Below are positions 17,528 through 27,129 of a stretch of DNA of 64,000 bases, one piece after another; within the stretch, counting starts at the first letter, position 1; each line of letters starts with the position of its first letter. The notes under the pieces were generated by a model, which did no database searches, was not told the DNA's origin, and saw only the letters and a program-made list of their open reading frames with translations. This DNA is from JAKAAZ01 sp963817855. GTDB lineage: Bacteria; Acidobacteriota; Terriglobia; Terriglobales; Acidobacteriaceae. The position numbers were made by a program, and so were the translations under genes. The stretch covers positions 2,108,001 to 2,172,000 of the forward strand of contig CAWFQA010000001.1 in the NCBI GenBank assembly GCA_963817855.1. The letters are read 5' to 3'.

Positions 17528-17618
17528 GCCGCTGAAATGCAGCGGGGCTGCTGCGACAGAGTCAATCACGCGGGTAGACCCCGGATTTTTGTCCGGGGTT
17601 TCCGTAGCATTGACACGT

Positions 17619-18533
17619 CTAACTGAAAAGAATATTTCCGGAGCCCGTATACACCTGGACGGTTGGGCCGCCGCCATTGACGGGACCCTTCAAAACGCCG
17701 TTGGCGACGTGGCCTGAAAGCGGGCTTGGGAGATTCGAATCGATTGTGCCCGAACCGGTTTCCACGTCCAGCAGGAACTTCGCGCTCGGATCAATGTGAA
17801 TCTGAATATTTCCCGATCCGGTCTCGAGCTTCCAGGCTGCGTTAGGTAGGCCGCCGATCGTCAGGTTGCCGGTCCCGGAGTTGACTCTCATGCCGCCGTG
17901 CAGATTGGTGGTGGTGATATTTCCTGAGCCAGTGTGTAGTTTGGCTTCGGTCACGGTCGAGTCGCCAATCGTCAAATTTCCAGATCCAGTAATAGCCATT
18001 AGGTCGCCGTGGGCCCCCGTGATATCGATGGTCCCCGCGCGAGTGGCTAATTTTGAATCTGGTCCTATGTTTGCAACTACGATGTTACCGCTGCCGGCAG
18101 CCGCATGTACGAAGCCGGCAATATTTTCCACCTTTACGCTACCCGGCCCAGTCACAGCTTCGACGGTGGAGTTTTTCGGTACCGTAATTTCATAGTCGAT
18201 ATCGATGTTGTGCGCTTTTGCGCCGCCGCAAGTATCGGGGTCGCCGACCTTGATCTCGTTGCCCGTCTGTTTGATCGGGGGATTCGCGGCAATGTCTTTC
18301 ATGTCACCAGACGTGCCAGTGTTGTGCCAACTGCTCTTATGCAGCTGGGCCGCAATTTGAACTTTGCTGCCCTCGACACCCACAACGTGGATGGAACCGG
18401 AGGTGCTGCAGACGCTGAATGTGAGATTTCCGTTGACGGACAGGGAGCGGCTAAATTCAGGCTCCGCCGCATAGCAGACGGTAGAGGCGAAAAGCAGGGC
18501 AAAAATAGCCGTAGAAAGGCGTGGAGCATTCAT
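17619..18533 (-). CDS. Secreted DUF4097-type beta-helix/adhesin-like protein
   Basis: 304 residues with a signal peptide (start at 18533, cleavage near CYAAEP). The rest is a series of short beta repeats built around 'GSGN', 'TGSGNI', 'GTGNLTIGG' and 'ETGSGT' steps, the pattern of the DUF4097/DUF2807 (putative auto-transporter-like adhesin) superfamily. One Cys pair (FSVCSTSG, DTCGGAK) could form a disulphide. Role: probably a periplasmic or surface beta-solenoid; related domains occur beside sigma/anti-sigma genes, but here the neighbours are unrelated. Function unknown. Confidence 0.7.
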   Translation of the reverse strand: MNAPRLSTAIFALLFASTVCYAAEPEFSRSLSVNGNLTFSVCSTSGSIHVVGVEGSKVQIAAQLHKSSWHNTGTSGDMKDIAANPPIKQTGNEIKVGDPDTCGGAKAHNIDIDYEITVPKNSTVEAVTGPGSVKVENIAGFVHAAAGSGNIVVANIGPDSKLATRAGTIDITGAHGDLMAITGSGNLTIGDSTVTEAKLHTGSGNITTTNLHGGMRVNSGTGNLTIGGLPNAAWKLETGSGNIQIHIDPSAKFLLDVETGSGTIDSNLPSPLSGHVANGVLKGPVNGGGPTVQVYTGSGNILFS

Positions 18534-18778
18534 GGGGGAGTCCTCCGGCGGAACGTAAAGTTAATGAGAATGTACTACCGCAACGGCAAAGTTACGAGAA
18601 ATTCCTCATGGAAGGTTCCCCGGAAACTAACTCCCCACCGCGACATGGTTACTAGCTCGTTGGCGCAGAAATTCTCTCAATTTGCGGCAGCTTAAATGCG
18701 ATTTCGACCGCATTTTCACGCCTTTAAGCCGCCGCTTGGGCACCCGACGCTCCTGATTTGCTTTAGACTCGGAGGCGA

Positions 18779-20296
18779 ATGCCTAGTTTGCCGCTATTTC
18801 GGGCCGCCGCAATCGTGGCGCTCATCCTGGCCAACGGATTCTTCGTCGCGGCCGAGTTTGCCATGGTGTCGTTGCGACGAACTCGCGTGCAGCAGTTGAT
18901 CGAACAACGGCGCACCGGTGCTCGAATCGTCGCCGACTTACAGGCAAACCTGGACGAGCTATTGCCGGCCGTACAACTGGGGGTAACGCTGGCGAGCCTG
19001 ACCCTTGGCTGGCTGGGTGAGCCTTTCGTTGCGCGTTTTCTGTTGCCGTGGCTCTCTTTGCTGCCGCATGCCAGGTTTTACGCCGGCCTGGTTTCCGCCA
19101 TCCTGGCTTTCGGTCTGATTACCTATCTGGAAGTCATTTTTGGCGAACTTGTGCCCAAGTCTCTGGCCCTACGGCAGGGCGAAAAAATGGCGTTAGCCAT
19201 TGCCGGCCCGATTCACGTCTTCATGCGCGTGACGCGGCCGCTGGTCCGGCTGATGAATGCTTCTGCAGAGGTTGTGTTGCGCTTGTTTGGGCTATCACGC
19301 GCGCCCGAAGGTAGTGTTCATTCGCCCGAGGAGTTGAAGCTAATCACGACAGCGACGCGCCGCATGGGCCTGCTGCCGGAAAAGCAGGAGGTGATCATCC
19401 ATCGTGTGCTTGATCTGGATACCATCACGGTGCGGGAGATCATGACGCCGCGCCAGAAAATCTTCTCTCTGCCTGCCAACCTTCCCGTTGCCGAAGCCAA
19501 CGCTCGCATCACGCAGGTTCAGCGCTCGCGCATTCCGGTCTACGATTCTGTGCGCGGTCCCGAGCACATTGTTGGAGTGGTGTATGCGAAGGATATGGCG
19601 CGATTGATGCATTTCCGCGCCATCATGCAGGCGACACCTCCTGAAGATGTTGTTCGCGGCGGCGAAAGCGAGATGCAGATTGGCCAGTTGATGCACGATG
19701 TCATCATCGTTCCGGAAACCAAGGTGGTTTCCGATCTGCTGACAGAGTTTCAAACGCGCAGAAGACATCTCGCCATTGTGGTGGATGAGTTCGGTTCGAT
19801 CACGGGATTGGTTACGGTCGAAGACGCGCTGGAGCAGATCGTCGGTGAAATGGAAGATGAGTTCGACGTACATGACAGCTCCATGCAAAAGTTGGCCTCC
19901 GGCACCTTGGTGCTGCACGGCAATGTGACTTTGCTGGACCTGGAAACGCAAATGGGTTGGGATTTGCCCCACGACGGCGGAGTGGAAACGCTGGCGGGAT
20001 TTCTACTGGTTCATATGCAGAAGATTCCCAAAGTAGGCGATTCGTTCGTACAGGATGGACGAAGATTTACCGTAGCTTCCATGGAGGACCGCCGGATCAC
20101 TCGCGTTCGCGTGGAGCCGGTCGCTGCGACTCGAAAGGATCACGAACAATGGCCTGGCGGAGAGACGCAACCGTCCCTTTTTGAGGAGCGTGAAATTTCC
20201 CGGGACCCGGCGGTAGTCAGGGAACCGTACGTCGAAGCAGAAATTCGCGACAATCCGAACCAGACCAGGAAGAACGACGGGAAGGACCCCGCATGA
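18779..20296 (+). CDS. CorC/HlyC (CNNM, DUF21) membrane protein with CBS pair
   Basis: 505 residues with 'ggagg' just before the ATG. Domains in order: DUF21/CNNM transmembrane domain (about 1-190; 'NGFFVAAEFAMVSLRRTR', 'LGWLGEPFVA', 'YLEVIFGELVPKSLAL'), two CBS domains (about 215-350; 'REIMTPRQKIFSLP', 'HLAIVVDEFGSITGLVTVEDALEQIVGE') and a CorC_HlyC/transporter-associated domain (about 370-450). Such proteins are linked to Mg/Co efflux and ion homeostasis. The C-terminal tail is charged and probably disordered. It overlaps the following permease by ATGA. Confidence 0.87.
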   Translation: MPSLPLFRAAAIVALILANGFFVAAEFAMVSLRRTRVQQLIEQRRTGARIVADLQANLDELLPAVQLGVTLASLTLGWLGEPFVARFLLPWLSLLPHARFYAGLVSAILAFGLITYLEVIFGELVPKSLALRQGEKMALAIAGPIHVFMRVTRPLVRLMNASAEVVLRLFGLSRAPEGSVHSPEELKLITTATRRMGLLPEKQEVIIHRVLDLDTITVREIMTPRQKIFSLPANLPVAEANARITQVQRSRIPVYDSVRGPEHIVGVVYAKDMARLMHFRAIMQATPPEDVVRGGESEMQIGQLMHDVIIVPETKVVSDLLTEFQTRRRHLAIVVDEFGSITGLVTVEDALEQIVGEMEDEFDVHDSSMQKLASGTLVLHGNVTLLDLETQMGWDLPHDGGVETLAGFLLVHMQKIPKVGDSFVQDGRRFTVASMEDRRITRVRVEPVAATRKDHEQWPGGETQPSLFEEREISRDPAVVREPYVEAEIRDNPNQTRKNDGKDPA

Positions 20297-21219
20297 AGGC
20301 AGCATGGAGAACCGTTGTAAAGCGCCTGCTGCTGGTGCTGCCCGTGTTGTGGATTGTGGTGTCGCTCATTTTCTTTCTGATCCACCTTGTCCCCGGCGAT
20401 CCGGTGGAGCAAATGCTGGGGGAGGGAGCGACAGCGTCCGATATCGGCGCGTTGCGTCACGCGTACGGTCTGGATGTTCCGTTGGGCACTCAATATGTTC
20501 GCTATTGCACCGGAGTGTTGCACGGCAACCTGGGTCAATCGCTTCGCTTCAATCGGCCGGTGACTGAGCTGATCTTGTCGCGATATCCCTACACACTGGA
20601 CCTCGCCATACCCGCAATTTTGCTGGCGATCTTGTTGTCGTTTCCGGCCGGTATCGCGTCGGCGCGGCATCGATCGAAATGGCAGGACCAAAGTCTGGGC
20701 ATCGTCAGTCTGTTTGGTGTCTCGTTTCCAAGCTTCACCCTCGGACCAATTCTAATTTTGGTGTTTGGTATTGTGCTGGGATGGCTGCCGGTTTCCGGGA
20801 CAGGATCTTGGCGCAATTTTGTCTTGCCCACAATCACTATGGGAACGGCGCTGGCTGCGATTCTGACTCGCATGGTTCGGACGTCGATGCTGGAAGAGCT
20901 TGGCCAGGACTACATTCGTACCGCGCGCGCCAAAGGTCTTTCGGAGCACGCCGTCGTCTATCGTCACGCGCTGCCAAATGCGATGATTCCGCTGTTGACT
21001 GTGGTCGGCCTGCAGTTTGGAGTGTTGCTGGCCGGCGCCATTGTGACCGAGACCATCTTCTCCTGGCCGGGAATTGGTAGGCTCACCATCTCTGCAATCT
21101 CCAATCGCGATTATCCGCTAGTGCAAGGTTGTATTCTTGCCATAGGGCTTACTTATGTTCTGGTGAACCTGCTTACGGATGCTCTGTATATCTTCGCGAA
21201 TCCGCGCATTCGTCAGTGA
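20293..21219 (+). CDS. DppB-type ABC transporter permease (peptide/nickel class)
   Basis: 308 residues with about six membrane helices. The N-terminal DppB signature is present ('LPVLWIVVSLIFFLIHLVPGDPVE', 'LRHAYGLDVPLGTQY', 'GNLGQSLRFNRPV'), as is the EAA loop 'EELGQDYIRTARAKGLSEHAVVYRHALPNA'. It is translationally coupled to the CorC-like gene. The usual partners DppC, DppD and DppF are absent on both sides; the only matching binding protein is at 29579-31144. Either the other subunits are elsewhere or this is an orphan. Confidence 0.85.
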   Translation: MKAAWRTVVKRLLLVLPVLWIVVSLIFFLIHLVPGDPVEQMLGEGATASDIGALRHAYGLDVPLGTQYVRYCTGVLHGNLGQSLRFNRPVTELILSRYPYTLDLAIPAILLAILLSFPAGIASARHRSKWQDQSLGIVSLFGVSFPSFTLGPILILVFGIVLGWLPVSGTGSWRNFVLPTITMGTALAAILTRMVRTSMLEELGQDYIRTARAKGLSEHAVVYRHALPNAMIPLLTVVGLQFGVLLAGAIVTETIFSWPGIGRLTISAISNRDYPLVQGCILAIGLTYVLVNLLTDALYIFANPRIRQ

Positions 21220-21409
21220 GACGCTCCTCGCAACGGAATTGTGAATGCAGTCAAATTATTTTCCGCACAATTCTATCGATGCAACCGCCAGGCGCGCGGA
21301 GGATGTCATACTGGAGTGTTAACGCTTTCGTTGGGATCTAGCAATCAGCACACTCGGAAAACCTTTCTATGTAACCAACACCGTAGTTCTGCTTTGCAGG
21401 AGTAATGTC

Positions 21410-22501
21410 TTGAGGCTGCCTAGTTTGAATGCCGTGCGACCAGGCTTTGTTCTGGCCGCACGGCACGGCGGTTCATCCTTCCATGCCCGAGCTTTAGCGA
21501 TGAGTACAGGCTCCGGCGGAGGAGGAGGCTGGTTTGAAAAGCTATTCACTTCCTCCACGAATATCTTTTCGCCGCAGTCGGCGCCGGCCCACGACATCTT
21601 TCGTCTCTCCATCTTTGTGCTGATCATTACCGGCGCAATTTTTGTTACGGTGTGCGGTTTGCTGCTGTTCGTGATCGTCAAATATCGCCGCCGTCCCGGC
21701 GATGACGACACCGAGCCGCCCCAGATTTACGGCAGCAATCAGATTGAGCTGGCGTGGACCGTATTCCCCATCCTGATTGTGGTGGTGCTGTTCCTTTCCA
21801 CCGTGCGAATCGTCTTTAGTATTCAAAACGCGCCGCATCCGAAACAGGCGCTGGACGTCACCGTGACCGGACATCAGTGGTGGTGGGAGTTTAGCTACCC
21901 AAAATACAACTTCGTTACGGCGAATGAATTGCATGTCCCTGTCAGTAGCGATCCGAAAGATCCCATGCCGACTTTTATGAAGCTGGTGACGGCCGATGTG
22001 GATCACAGCTTCTGGGTGCCGAGGCTGGCCGGCAAAACAGACCTTATGGCGGGGCAGGTAAATCAGATGTGGATTCAGCCGGAAGCCACCGGATTATTTC
22101 TCGGTCAATGCGCCCAGTTCTGCGGCGCAGAACACGCCAGGATGTTAATCCGCGTCTACGCGCAGACGCCTGAAGAGTTTGAGAAGTGGGTTGCAAATCA
22201 AGAAAAAAATGCCGTCAACGATCCTAGCGTTGCCAATGGGCGAGCCGTGTTTGAGCACAATGCCTGCATCAACTGCCACACCATTCGCGGCACGGTAGCG
22301 AACGGCCGCTTCGGACCCGATCTGACGCACCTGATGAGCCGCGACACGATTGCTTCCGGCACGCTGCCCAACACGCGCACCAACCTGGAGGGCTGGATCA
22401 AGGATCCTGACCATTACAAGCCCGGCTGTCTAATGCCGGCTATGAAGCTGAGCGATACGGACATTGCATGGATCACGTCCTATCTGATGACACTGAAGTA
22501 A
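21410..22501 (+). CDS. ctaC: Cytochrome c oxidase subunit II, caa3 type (fused cytochrome c)
   Basis: 363 residues. The TTG at 21410 is taken as start because 'aggag' (about 21398-21402) lies 7 bp upstream and the nearby ATG is followed at once by a stop; a later ATG (MSTGSGG) is possible. Order: two transmembrane hairpin helices (about 65-135), cupredoxin domain with CuA ligands 'FLGQCAQFCGAEHARM' and the earlier 'HSFWVP', aromatic 'GHQWWWEFSY', then a C-terminal cytochrome c domain with 'CINCH' and Met in 'CLMPAMKL'. First gene of the respiratory cluster; donates electrons to subunit I. Confidence 0.92.
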   Translation: MRLPSLNAVRPGFVLAARHGGSSFHARALAMSTGSGGGGGWFEKLFTSSTNIFSPQSAPAHDIFRLSIFVLIITGAIFVTVCGLLLFVIVKYRRRPGDDDTEPPQIYGSNQIELAWTVFPILIVVVLFLSTVRIVFSIQNAPHPKQALDVTVTGHQWWWEFSYPKYNFVTANELHVPVSSDPKDPMPTFMKLVTADVDHSFWVPRLAGKTDLMAGQVNQMWIQPEATGLFLGQCAQFCGAEHARMLIRVYAQTPEEFEKWVANQEKNAVNDPSVANGRAVFEHNACINCHTIRGTVANGRFGPDLTHLMSRDTIASGTLPNTRTNLEGWIKDPDHYKPGCLMPAMKLSDTDIAWITSYLMTLK

Positions 22502-22526
22502 GCTGAGAAAGTGAGAGGCGCACGTC

Positions 22527-24248
22527 ATGGCTGAATCCATACCACTGTCAGGAGTGCTCGATTTAACTCCGAAGGAGAAGCATCCGCGACTGTGGTTAGA
22601 GGTGATGCACGAGTGGATCGTGACCACCGATCACAAAAAGATCGGGCTGATGTACATCGCTTCCGCCCTGATGTTTCTCCTGGTCGGCGGCGTCGAAGTG
22701 CTGCTGATTCGGATTCAACTTGCCAGGCCGGAGTCGACCTTCCTTTCGCCGGAACGGTTCAATCAGCTATTCACCCTGCACGGCACGACGATGATCTTTT
22801 TTGTGGCCATGCCCATCTTGTTCGGGTTTGGAAACTACCTGGTGCCGCTGATGATTGGCGCTCGCGACATGGCGTTTCCGCGACTGAACGCCTTCAGCTT
22901 CTGGATATTTCTTTTCGGCGCGCTGCTGCTGTACTACAGCCTGATCGGAGGCAAAGGACTGTACGGCGGCTCTGGGATTCCCGATCAAGGATGGTTCGCG
23001 TATGCGCCGCTGACCTCGGTTGCATTTTCGAAAAGCCATGCCGCCGACTACTGGGCGCTGGGAATCTTTATCAGCGGCATTGGCACCATCGGCACCGCGC
23101 TGAATATCGTCGCGACCACGCTTTGCATGCGATGCAAGGGGATGAAGCTGAATCGCATGCCGCTGTTCGTTTGGCTGATGATGGTCACTTCCGTGATGGC
23201 GCTGGGCGCGATTCCCCCTCTGTCGGCCGCCCAGATCATGCTGTTGATCGACCGCTTTCTCGGCGCACATTTTTTTGATACGCAAGCGGGCGGCTCCGCC
23301 GTCCTGTGGGCACATTTCTTCTGGATATTCGGCCATCCCGAGGTTTACATCCTGGTGATGCCGGCCTTCGGATTTGTAAACGAGATTATTCCAGTGTTCT
23401 CTCGCAAAGCCATCTTCGGATATCCGGCGATGGTGGCGGCGTCGGTTGGTATCGGATTTATCAGCTTTACCGTCTGGGCGCATCACATGTTCACGGTCGG
23501 CATGAACGCCGCGGCCAACACCGCCTTCGTCCTGTCGACCATGATCATCGCCGTCCCAACAGGAATTAAAATTTTCAATTGGCTTGCGACCATGTGGGGA
23601 GGAAAGATTCATTTCACCGTCCCCATGCTGTTCTGCACAGCGTTTCTGTTTCAATTCACCTTGGCGGGACTCACCGGAATTATGCTGTCGGTTGCGCCCT
23701 TCGACTGGCAATTGCACAATTCCTATTTTGTCGTCGCGCATTTTCACTACGTCATTGTCGGCGGAATTCTTTTCGCGTTGTTTGCCGGCTTCTATTACTG
23801 GTTCCCAAAAATCACAGGTCGCATGATGAGCGAAGAGTTAGGGAAGTGGCACTTCTGGCTCTTCGTTCTCGGTTTTCACATGACCTTCGACTTTATGCAC
23901 ATTGTCGGTCTGCTGGGCATGCCGCGCGAAATCTATACCTATGAGCCCGGTCATCATTGGGCCACATGGAACTTGATCGTGACCCTAGGTGCGTTTATTC
24001 AGGCGACGGCTGTCCTCATCTTCGTCTTCAACCTGGTGCGGTCGCATTTTTATGGTGAGCTGGCGGGCAACGATCCCTGGGATGCATGGACGCTCGAGTG
24101 GGCTACGACCTCTCCTCCTCCCAGCTACAATTTCGCAGAAGATCCCATGGTGCGCAGCCGTCGTCCGTTATGGGACTTAAAACATCCGGAAGATCCCGAC
24201 TGGAAGTATGAGTTCGAGACGGAGAATCAATTGGCGGCGCAAAAATGA
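22527..24248 (+). CDS. ctaD: Cytochrome c oxidase subunit I
   Basis: 573 residues and about 12 membrane helices. Haem and CuB ligands are visible: His in 'FTLHGTTMIFF' (low-spin haem), 'WAHFFWIFGHPEVYI' (CuB His and the cross-linked Tyr), 'VWAHHMFTVGMN' (CuB His pair) and 'VVAHFHYVIVGG' (haem a and a3 His). The GHPEVY form places it in the A-family haem-copper oxidases. It pumps protons and reduces O2 in the cytoplasmic membrane. It starts 25 bp after subunit II and overlaps subunit III by ATGA. Confidence 0.95.
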   Translation: MAESIPLSGVLDLTPKEKHPRLWLEVMHEWIVTTDHKKIGLMYIASALMFLLVGGVEVLLIRIQLARPESTFLSPERFNQLFTLHGTTMIFFVAMPILFGFGNYLVPLMIGARDMAFPRLNAFSFWIFLFGALLLYYSLIGGKGLYGGSGIPDQGWFAYAPLTSVAFSKSHAADYWALGIFISGIGTIGTALNIVATTLCMRCKGMKLNRMPLFVWLMMVTSVMALGAIPPLSAAQIMLLIDRFLGAHFFDTQAGGSAVLWAHFFWIFGHPEVYILVMPAFGFVNEIIPVFSRKAIFGYPAMVAASVGIGFISFTVWAHHMFTVGMNAAANTAFVLSTMIIAVPTGIKIFNWLATMWGGKIHFTVPMLFCTAFLFQFTLAGLTGIMLSVAPFDWQLHNSYFVVAHFHYVIVGGILFALFAGFYYWFPKITGRMMSEELGKWHFWLFVLGFHMTFDFMHIVGLLGMPREIYTYEPGHHWATWNLIVTLGAFIQATAVLIFVFNLVRSHFYGELAGNDPWDAWTLEWATTSPPPSYNFAEDPMVRSRRPLWDLKHPEDPDWKYEFETENQLAAQK

Positions 24249-24841
24249 CGACGATCCCGTTCACCTTCGACGTAAAAGACGATCCCTGGGAGTTGCCGTA
24301 TCGTGGCACCGTCGGAATGTGGTGCCTGATCGCGGCCGAATCCTCCATGTTTCTCATCTTTGTCGTTGCCTACATTTACTACATGGGCAAAAGTCTCAGC
24401 GGACCCACTCCAAAGGAAATCCTCGAGATTCCGATTTTTGGGACCATCTGTCTGCTTTCCAGCAGCATCACGATTCATCTATCGGTAGACGGACTGAAAA
24501 AGAAAAGCCAGTTGTCATTTATCGGCTGGCTCGCGGGCACGATATTACTGGGAATGATTTTTTTGCTCGGCACAGCCAAAGAATGGCTCGACCTGATTTA
24601 CAAACATCACTTCACCATCCACACAAGTCTGTTCGGGACCACTTTTTATTCCTTAGTGGGGTTGCACGCGACCCACGTCCTGATCGGGCTATTGATGCTG
24701 AGCGTGGTGCTCGTCCTGGGGTTGTTTGGCGTCGTCGGTGAAGATCAATTGGATCACTTTCATTCACTCTCGATGTACTGGCATTTTGTGGATGCCGTGT
24801 GGGTTGTCGTACTCACGGTCGTATATATCGTTGGAAGATGA
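24245..24841 (+). CDS. ctaE: Cytochrome c oxidase subunit III
   Basis: 198 residues with five predicted helices. Conserved features: 'GMWCLIAAESSMF' (first helix with the conserved Glu), 'GMIFLLGTAKEW', 'SLFGTTFYSLVGLHATHVLIGL' and 'YWHFVDAVWVVVLTVVY'. Length fits the short five-helix bacterial subunit III. It overlaps subunit I by four bases and is followed 16 bp later by the CtaF-like gene. Supports stability of proton pumping by subunit I. Confidence 0.93.
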   Translation: MTTIPFTFDVKDDPWELPYRGTVGMWCLIAAESSMFLIFVVAYIYYMGKSLSGPTPKEILEIPIFGTICLLSSSITIHLSVDGLKKKSQLSFIGWLAGTILLGMIFLLGTAKEWLDLIYKHHFTIHTSLFGTTFYSLVGLHATHVLIGLLMLSVVLVLGLFGVVGEDQLDHFHSLSMYWHFVDAVWVVVLTVVYIVGR

Positions 24842-24857
24842 TGACAAGAAAAAAACT

Positions 24858-25718
24858 ATGAATACCGAATCGGAAAACAGTCATTCATCCGTGCATGCGA
24901 TTCACATGCCCGCGCCGACCGCGTGGCCATTTGTGCTGGCGCTTGGGGTGACATTTCTGTTTGCCGGCCTGGTGACGGAATGGGCCATCAGCCTCCTGGG
25001 ACTCGTGTTGATGCTGTTTTCCGCGGTCGGATGGTTCCGCAATGTTTTCCCGCACGAGCAGCATGAGTCGGTATCAGTCACTACCGCAGTGGTGGAAATT
25101 AAGAGTTCGCGCGAACAAGTGGCGCGTCTGCCTGCCGTCGCGTCGCATCGCAAGTTCCTGCCTGTGGAGCGATATACGTTGGGTGCCGGCGTGCAGGGTG
25201 GTCTGGCTGGCGGCGTTGCTATGATCGCGCCGGCGACCATCTTTGGGCTGATTCGCTTTCACAGCCTTTGGTATGCGCCCAACCTGCTGGCGGCCATGGC
25301 CATTCCCGGTTGGGCAGGCAAGAGCACAGCTTTTCTGACTTCATTCCATCTGGAAGGATTGCTGGTTGCCGTGGTGGTGCATGTGCTGGCATCCGTCCTG
25401 GTTGGCCTGCTCTATGGCGCAATTCTTCCCATGTTTCCGTGGGAGCCGATTGCCACTGCTGGATTTCTGGCGCCCATCTTCTGGAGTGGGCTCTTGTACG
25501 CCGGATTGGCGGCTGTGAATCCCATCTTGAATCGACGGATCGACTGGCTCTGGTTCATTGCGTCTCAAATCGCCTTCGGCCTGGTCGCCGGCTTCGTCGT
25601 GAACCTGCATGTTCGCGTGCGTACACCGCAGTTCCAGGCGCGACCGTTTGCAGAGCGTGCCGGACTGATCTCCCAGACATTGGAAGAGGAAGCGCACGAC
25701 GAGGATCGCCCCCAATGA
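24858..25718 (+). CDS. Membrane protein with CtaF-like N-terminus and unknown C-terminal membrane domain
   Basis: 286 residues from the ATG at 24858. Residues about 18-65 form two helices ('PTAWPFVLALGVTFLFAG', 'ISLLGLVLMLFSAVGWFRNVFPHE'), like the small subunit IV (CtaF-type) of actinobacterial/acidobacterial oxidases. The linker (about 65-110) is polar. Residues about 110-260 hold at least four more hydrophobic segments ('GLAGGVAMIAPATIFGLI', 'LLVAVVVHVLASVLVGLLYG') that I cannot place in a family. Its position between subunit III and the diheme cytochrome, with an ATGA overlap to the latter, suggests it is a structural subunit of the oxidase or supercomplex. Confidence 0.7.
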   Translation: MNTESENSHSSVHAIHMPAPTAWPFVLALGVTFLFAGLVTEWAISLLGLVLMLFSAVGWFRNVFPHEQHESVSVTTAVVEIKSSREQVARLPAVASHRKFLPVERYTLGAGVQGGLAGGVAMIAPATIFGLIRFHSLWYAPNLLAAMAIPGWAGKSTAFLTSFHLEGLLVAVVVHVLASVLVGLLYGAILPMFPWEPIATAGFLAPIFWSGLLYAGLAAVNPILNRRIDWLWFIASQIAFGLVAGFVVNLHVRVRTPQFQARPFAERAGLISQTLEEEAHDEDRPQ

Positions 25719-26500
25719 AGGCAAAGATTCCAGCGCTGGGAGCAACGATCGTCGCTGCAGTATTTTTGTTGTCATCCGTTGGCTGCGATCATCTGCCCGG
25801 CAAGCCTGGCTTTCGCCCCGAAACCATGCGTCCGGATCAGACAGTCGACTTTAACGTTTTGTACAACAGCAATTGCTCTGCCTGTCACGGAGACCGCGGA
25901 TTAAATGGCCCGGCGCTGCCGCTGAACAATCCCGTATACCTCGCGTGGGCAGGGAAGGAACACATGCTCCCCATCGTTTCCAGTGGGAAATCGCTTCTAT
26001 CGTTGCACGCCTTCGCACAGTCAGGCGGCGGCATGCTGACCGATCAGCAAGTCAACATCATTGTCGACGGAATGGTCGCAGATTGGGGGAAGCCCGGCAG
26101 TTTGAATGAAACCAACCCGCCAGGCTATAGTCCGACAACGAAGCCCGATGCTTCCGGCGGCAAAACTGTATTCCAGGCCCACTGCGCGAGCTGTCATGGA
26201 GCAGACGGGACCGGTGCGGCTGCGACCGGAGCCGCTGCGAAGCCACGTGCGACTGGTTCCATTGTCGACCCAACCTATCTTTCGCTGATCAGCGATCGGG
26301 GCTTACGCGACATTGTTGTTGCCGGTCTGCCGGACGAGGGAATGCCGGATTGGCGCGGCGATGGATCTGGTAAGCCGATGACGGACAAGGAAGTCACCGA
26401 CGTGGTTGCATGGCTGGGATCGCACCGCGTGCAGTTTCCCGGCCAGCCATTTCCGAGCGCACCGCCGACCGGTGCTAAAAATTCAACGAAAGGGAAGTAA
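25715..26500 (+). CDS. Diheme c-type cytochrome lipoprotein
   Basis: 261 residues from the ATG overlapping the previous stop. The signal ends in a lipobox-like 'LLSSVGC' near residue 24, so the protein is probably membrane-anchored. Two CXXCH haem sites, 'CSACH' (near 54) and 'CASCH' (near 158), each begin a cytochrome c domain of about 100 residues; Met ligands are likely in 'GGGML' and 'EGMPDW'. It probably shuttles electrons between the b-c fusion complex and the caa3 oxidase encoded alongside. Confidence 0.88.
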   Translation: MKAKIPALGATIVAAVFLLSSVGCDHLPGKPGFRPETMRPDQTVDFNVLYNSNCSACHGDRGLNGPALPLNNPVYLAWAGKEHMLPIVSSGKSLLSLHAFAQSGGGMLTDQQVNIIVDGMVADWGKPGSLNETNPPGYSPTTKPDASGGKTVFQAHCASCHGADGTGAAATGAAAKPRATGSIVDPTYLSLISDRGLRDIVVAGLPDEGMPDWRGDGSGKPMTDKEVTDVVAWLGSHRVQFPGQPFPSAPPTGAKNSTKGK

Positions 26501-26530
26501 AACCCGGGAAGTGCCGCAACAGGAGCGATT

Positions 26531-27129
26531 GTGAAGAACCCATTGAAGGACTTGATCAAGAACCCGATCATCGAAAATCCCACGAATGAGCCGAGCGAGC
26601 ACTCGCGCAGAAAGTTCCTTTTCAAGGTCGCTTTGTTGTTGAATGGCGCAGTCGGCGCCGTCCTGGCCGTGCCGGTCTTCGGGTATCTCTTCGGACCATT
26701 TACCAGAAAAAATTCCAGCTATAACGACTGGGTGCCTGTCGGAAATCTTGAGCAGTTTCCGCCCGGAGAAACGCGGCTAGGGCAAATATCGCAATCCCGA
26801 CGGGAACTCCCGCCGACGGACAGACCCGCACACTGCCGTGCTGGGTACGACATATTACTAAGAATCAATTTCAGGTTTTCGCGATCAATTGCGCACACAT
26901 GGATTGCCCGGTGCACTGGTTCCCGCAATCCAAACTGTTCATGTGCCCTTGCCATGGCGGCGTGTATTACCAGGATGGCGCGGTCGCTGCTGGGCCCCCG
27001 CCGCGCGGCCTGTTTCAATACAAGTACAAAATTGTTGGCAATCAGCTTATGATCTGGGCGGGTGAATTACCCACCCTGTCGACGGAAGCCAGCCTTGCCA
27101 GGCCGGGGTGCAGCTCATGCCAGGGTTAA
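26531..27129 (+). pseudogene. qcrA: Rieske iron-sulphur protein, frameshifted
   Basis: GTG start at 26531 after 'aggag'. The N-terminus (about 85 residues) has a Tat-like 'SRRKFLFK' and one membrane helix and reads well to 'FPPGETRL'. Near 26780 ('cggctagggcaaat') the protein continues in another frame: 'ANIAIPTGTPADGQ', then the Rieske boxes 'CAHMDC' and 'CPCHGG', ending at 27129. One missing base, probably a G in the run, restores about 200 residues. All cluster and disulphide Cys/His are present; box I has Asp where Gly is usual. Either a read error or a real inactivation of an otherwise essential subunit. The end overlaps cytochrome b. Confidence 0.85.

Noticed and set aside
18105..18695. 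196-residue plus-strand frame
   Set aside because: Shadow of the minus-strand adhesin-like gene, whose signal peptide and repeats are convincing.
22767..23747. 326-residue minus-strand frame
   Set aside because: Antisense to ctaD; His/Arg-rich composition typical of a shadow frame.
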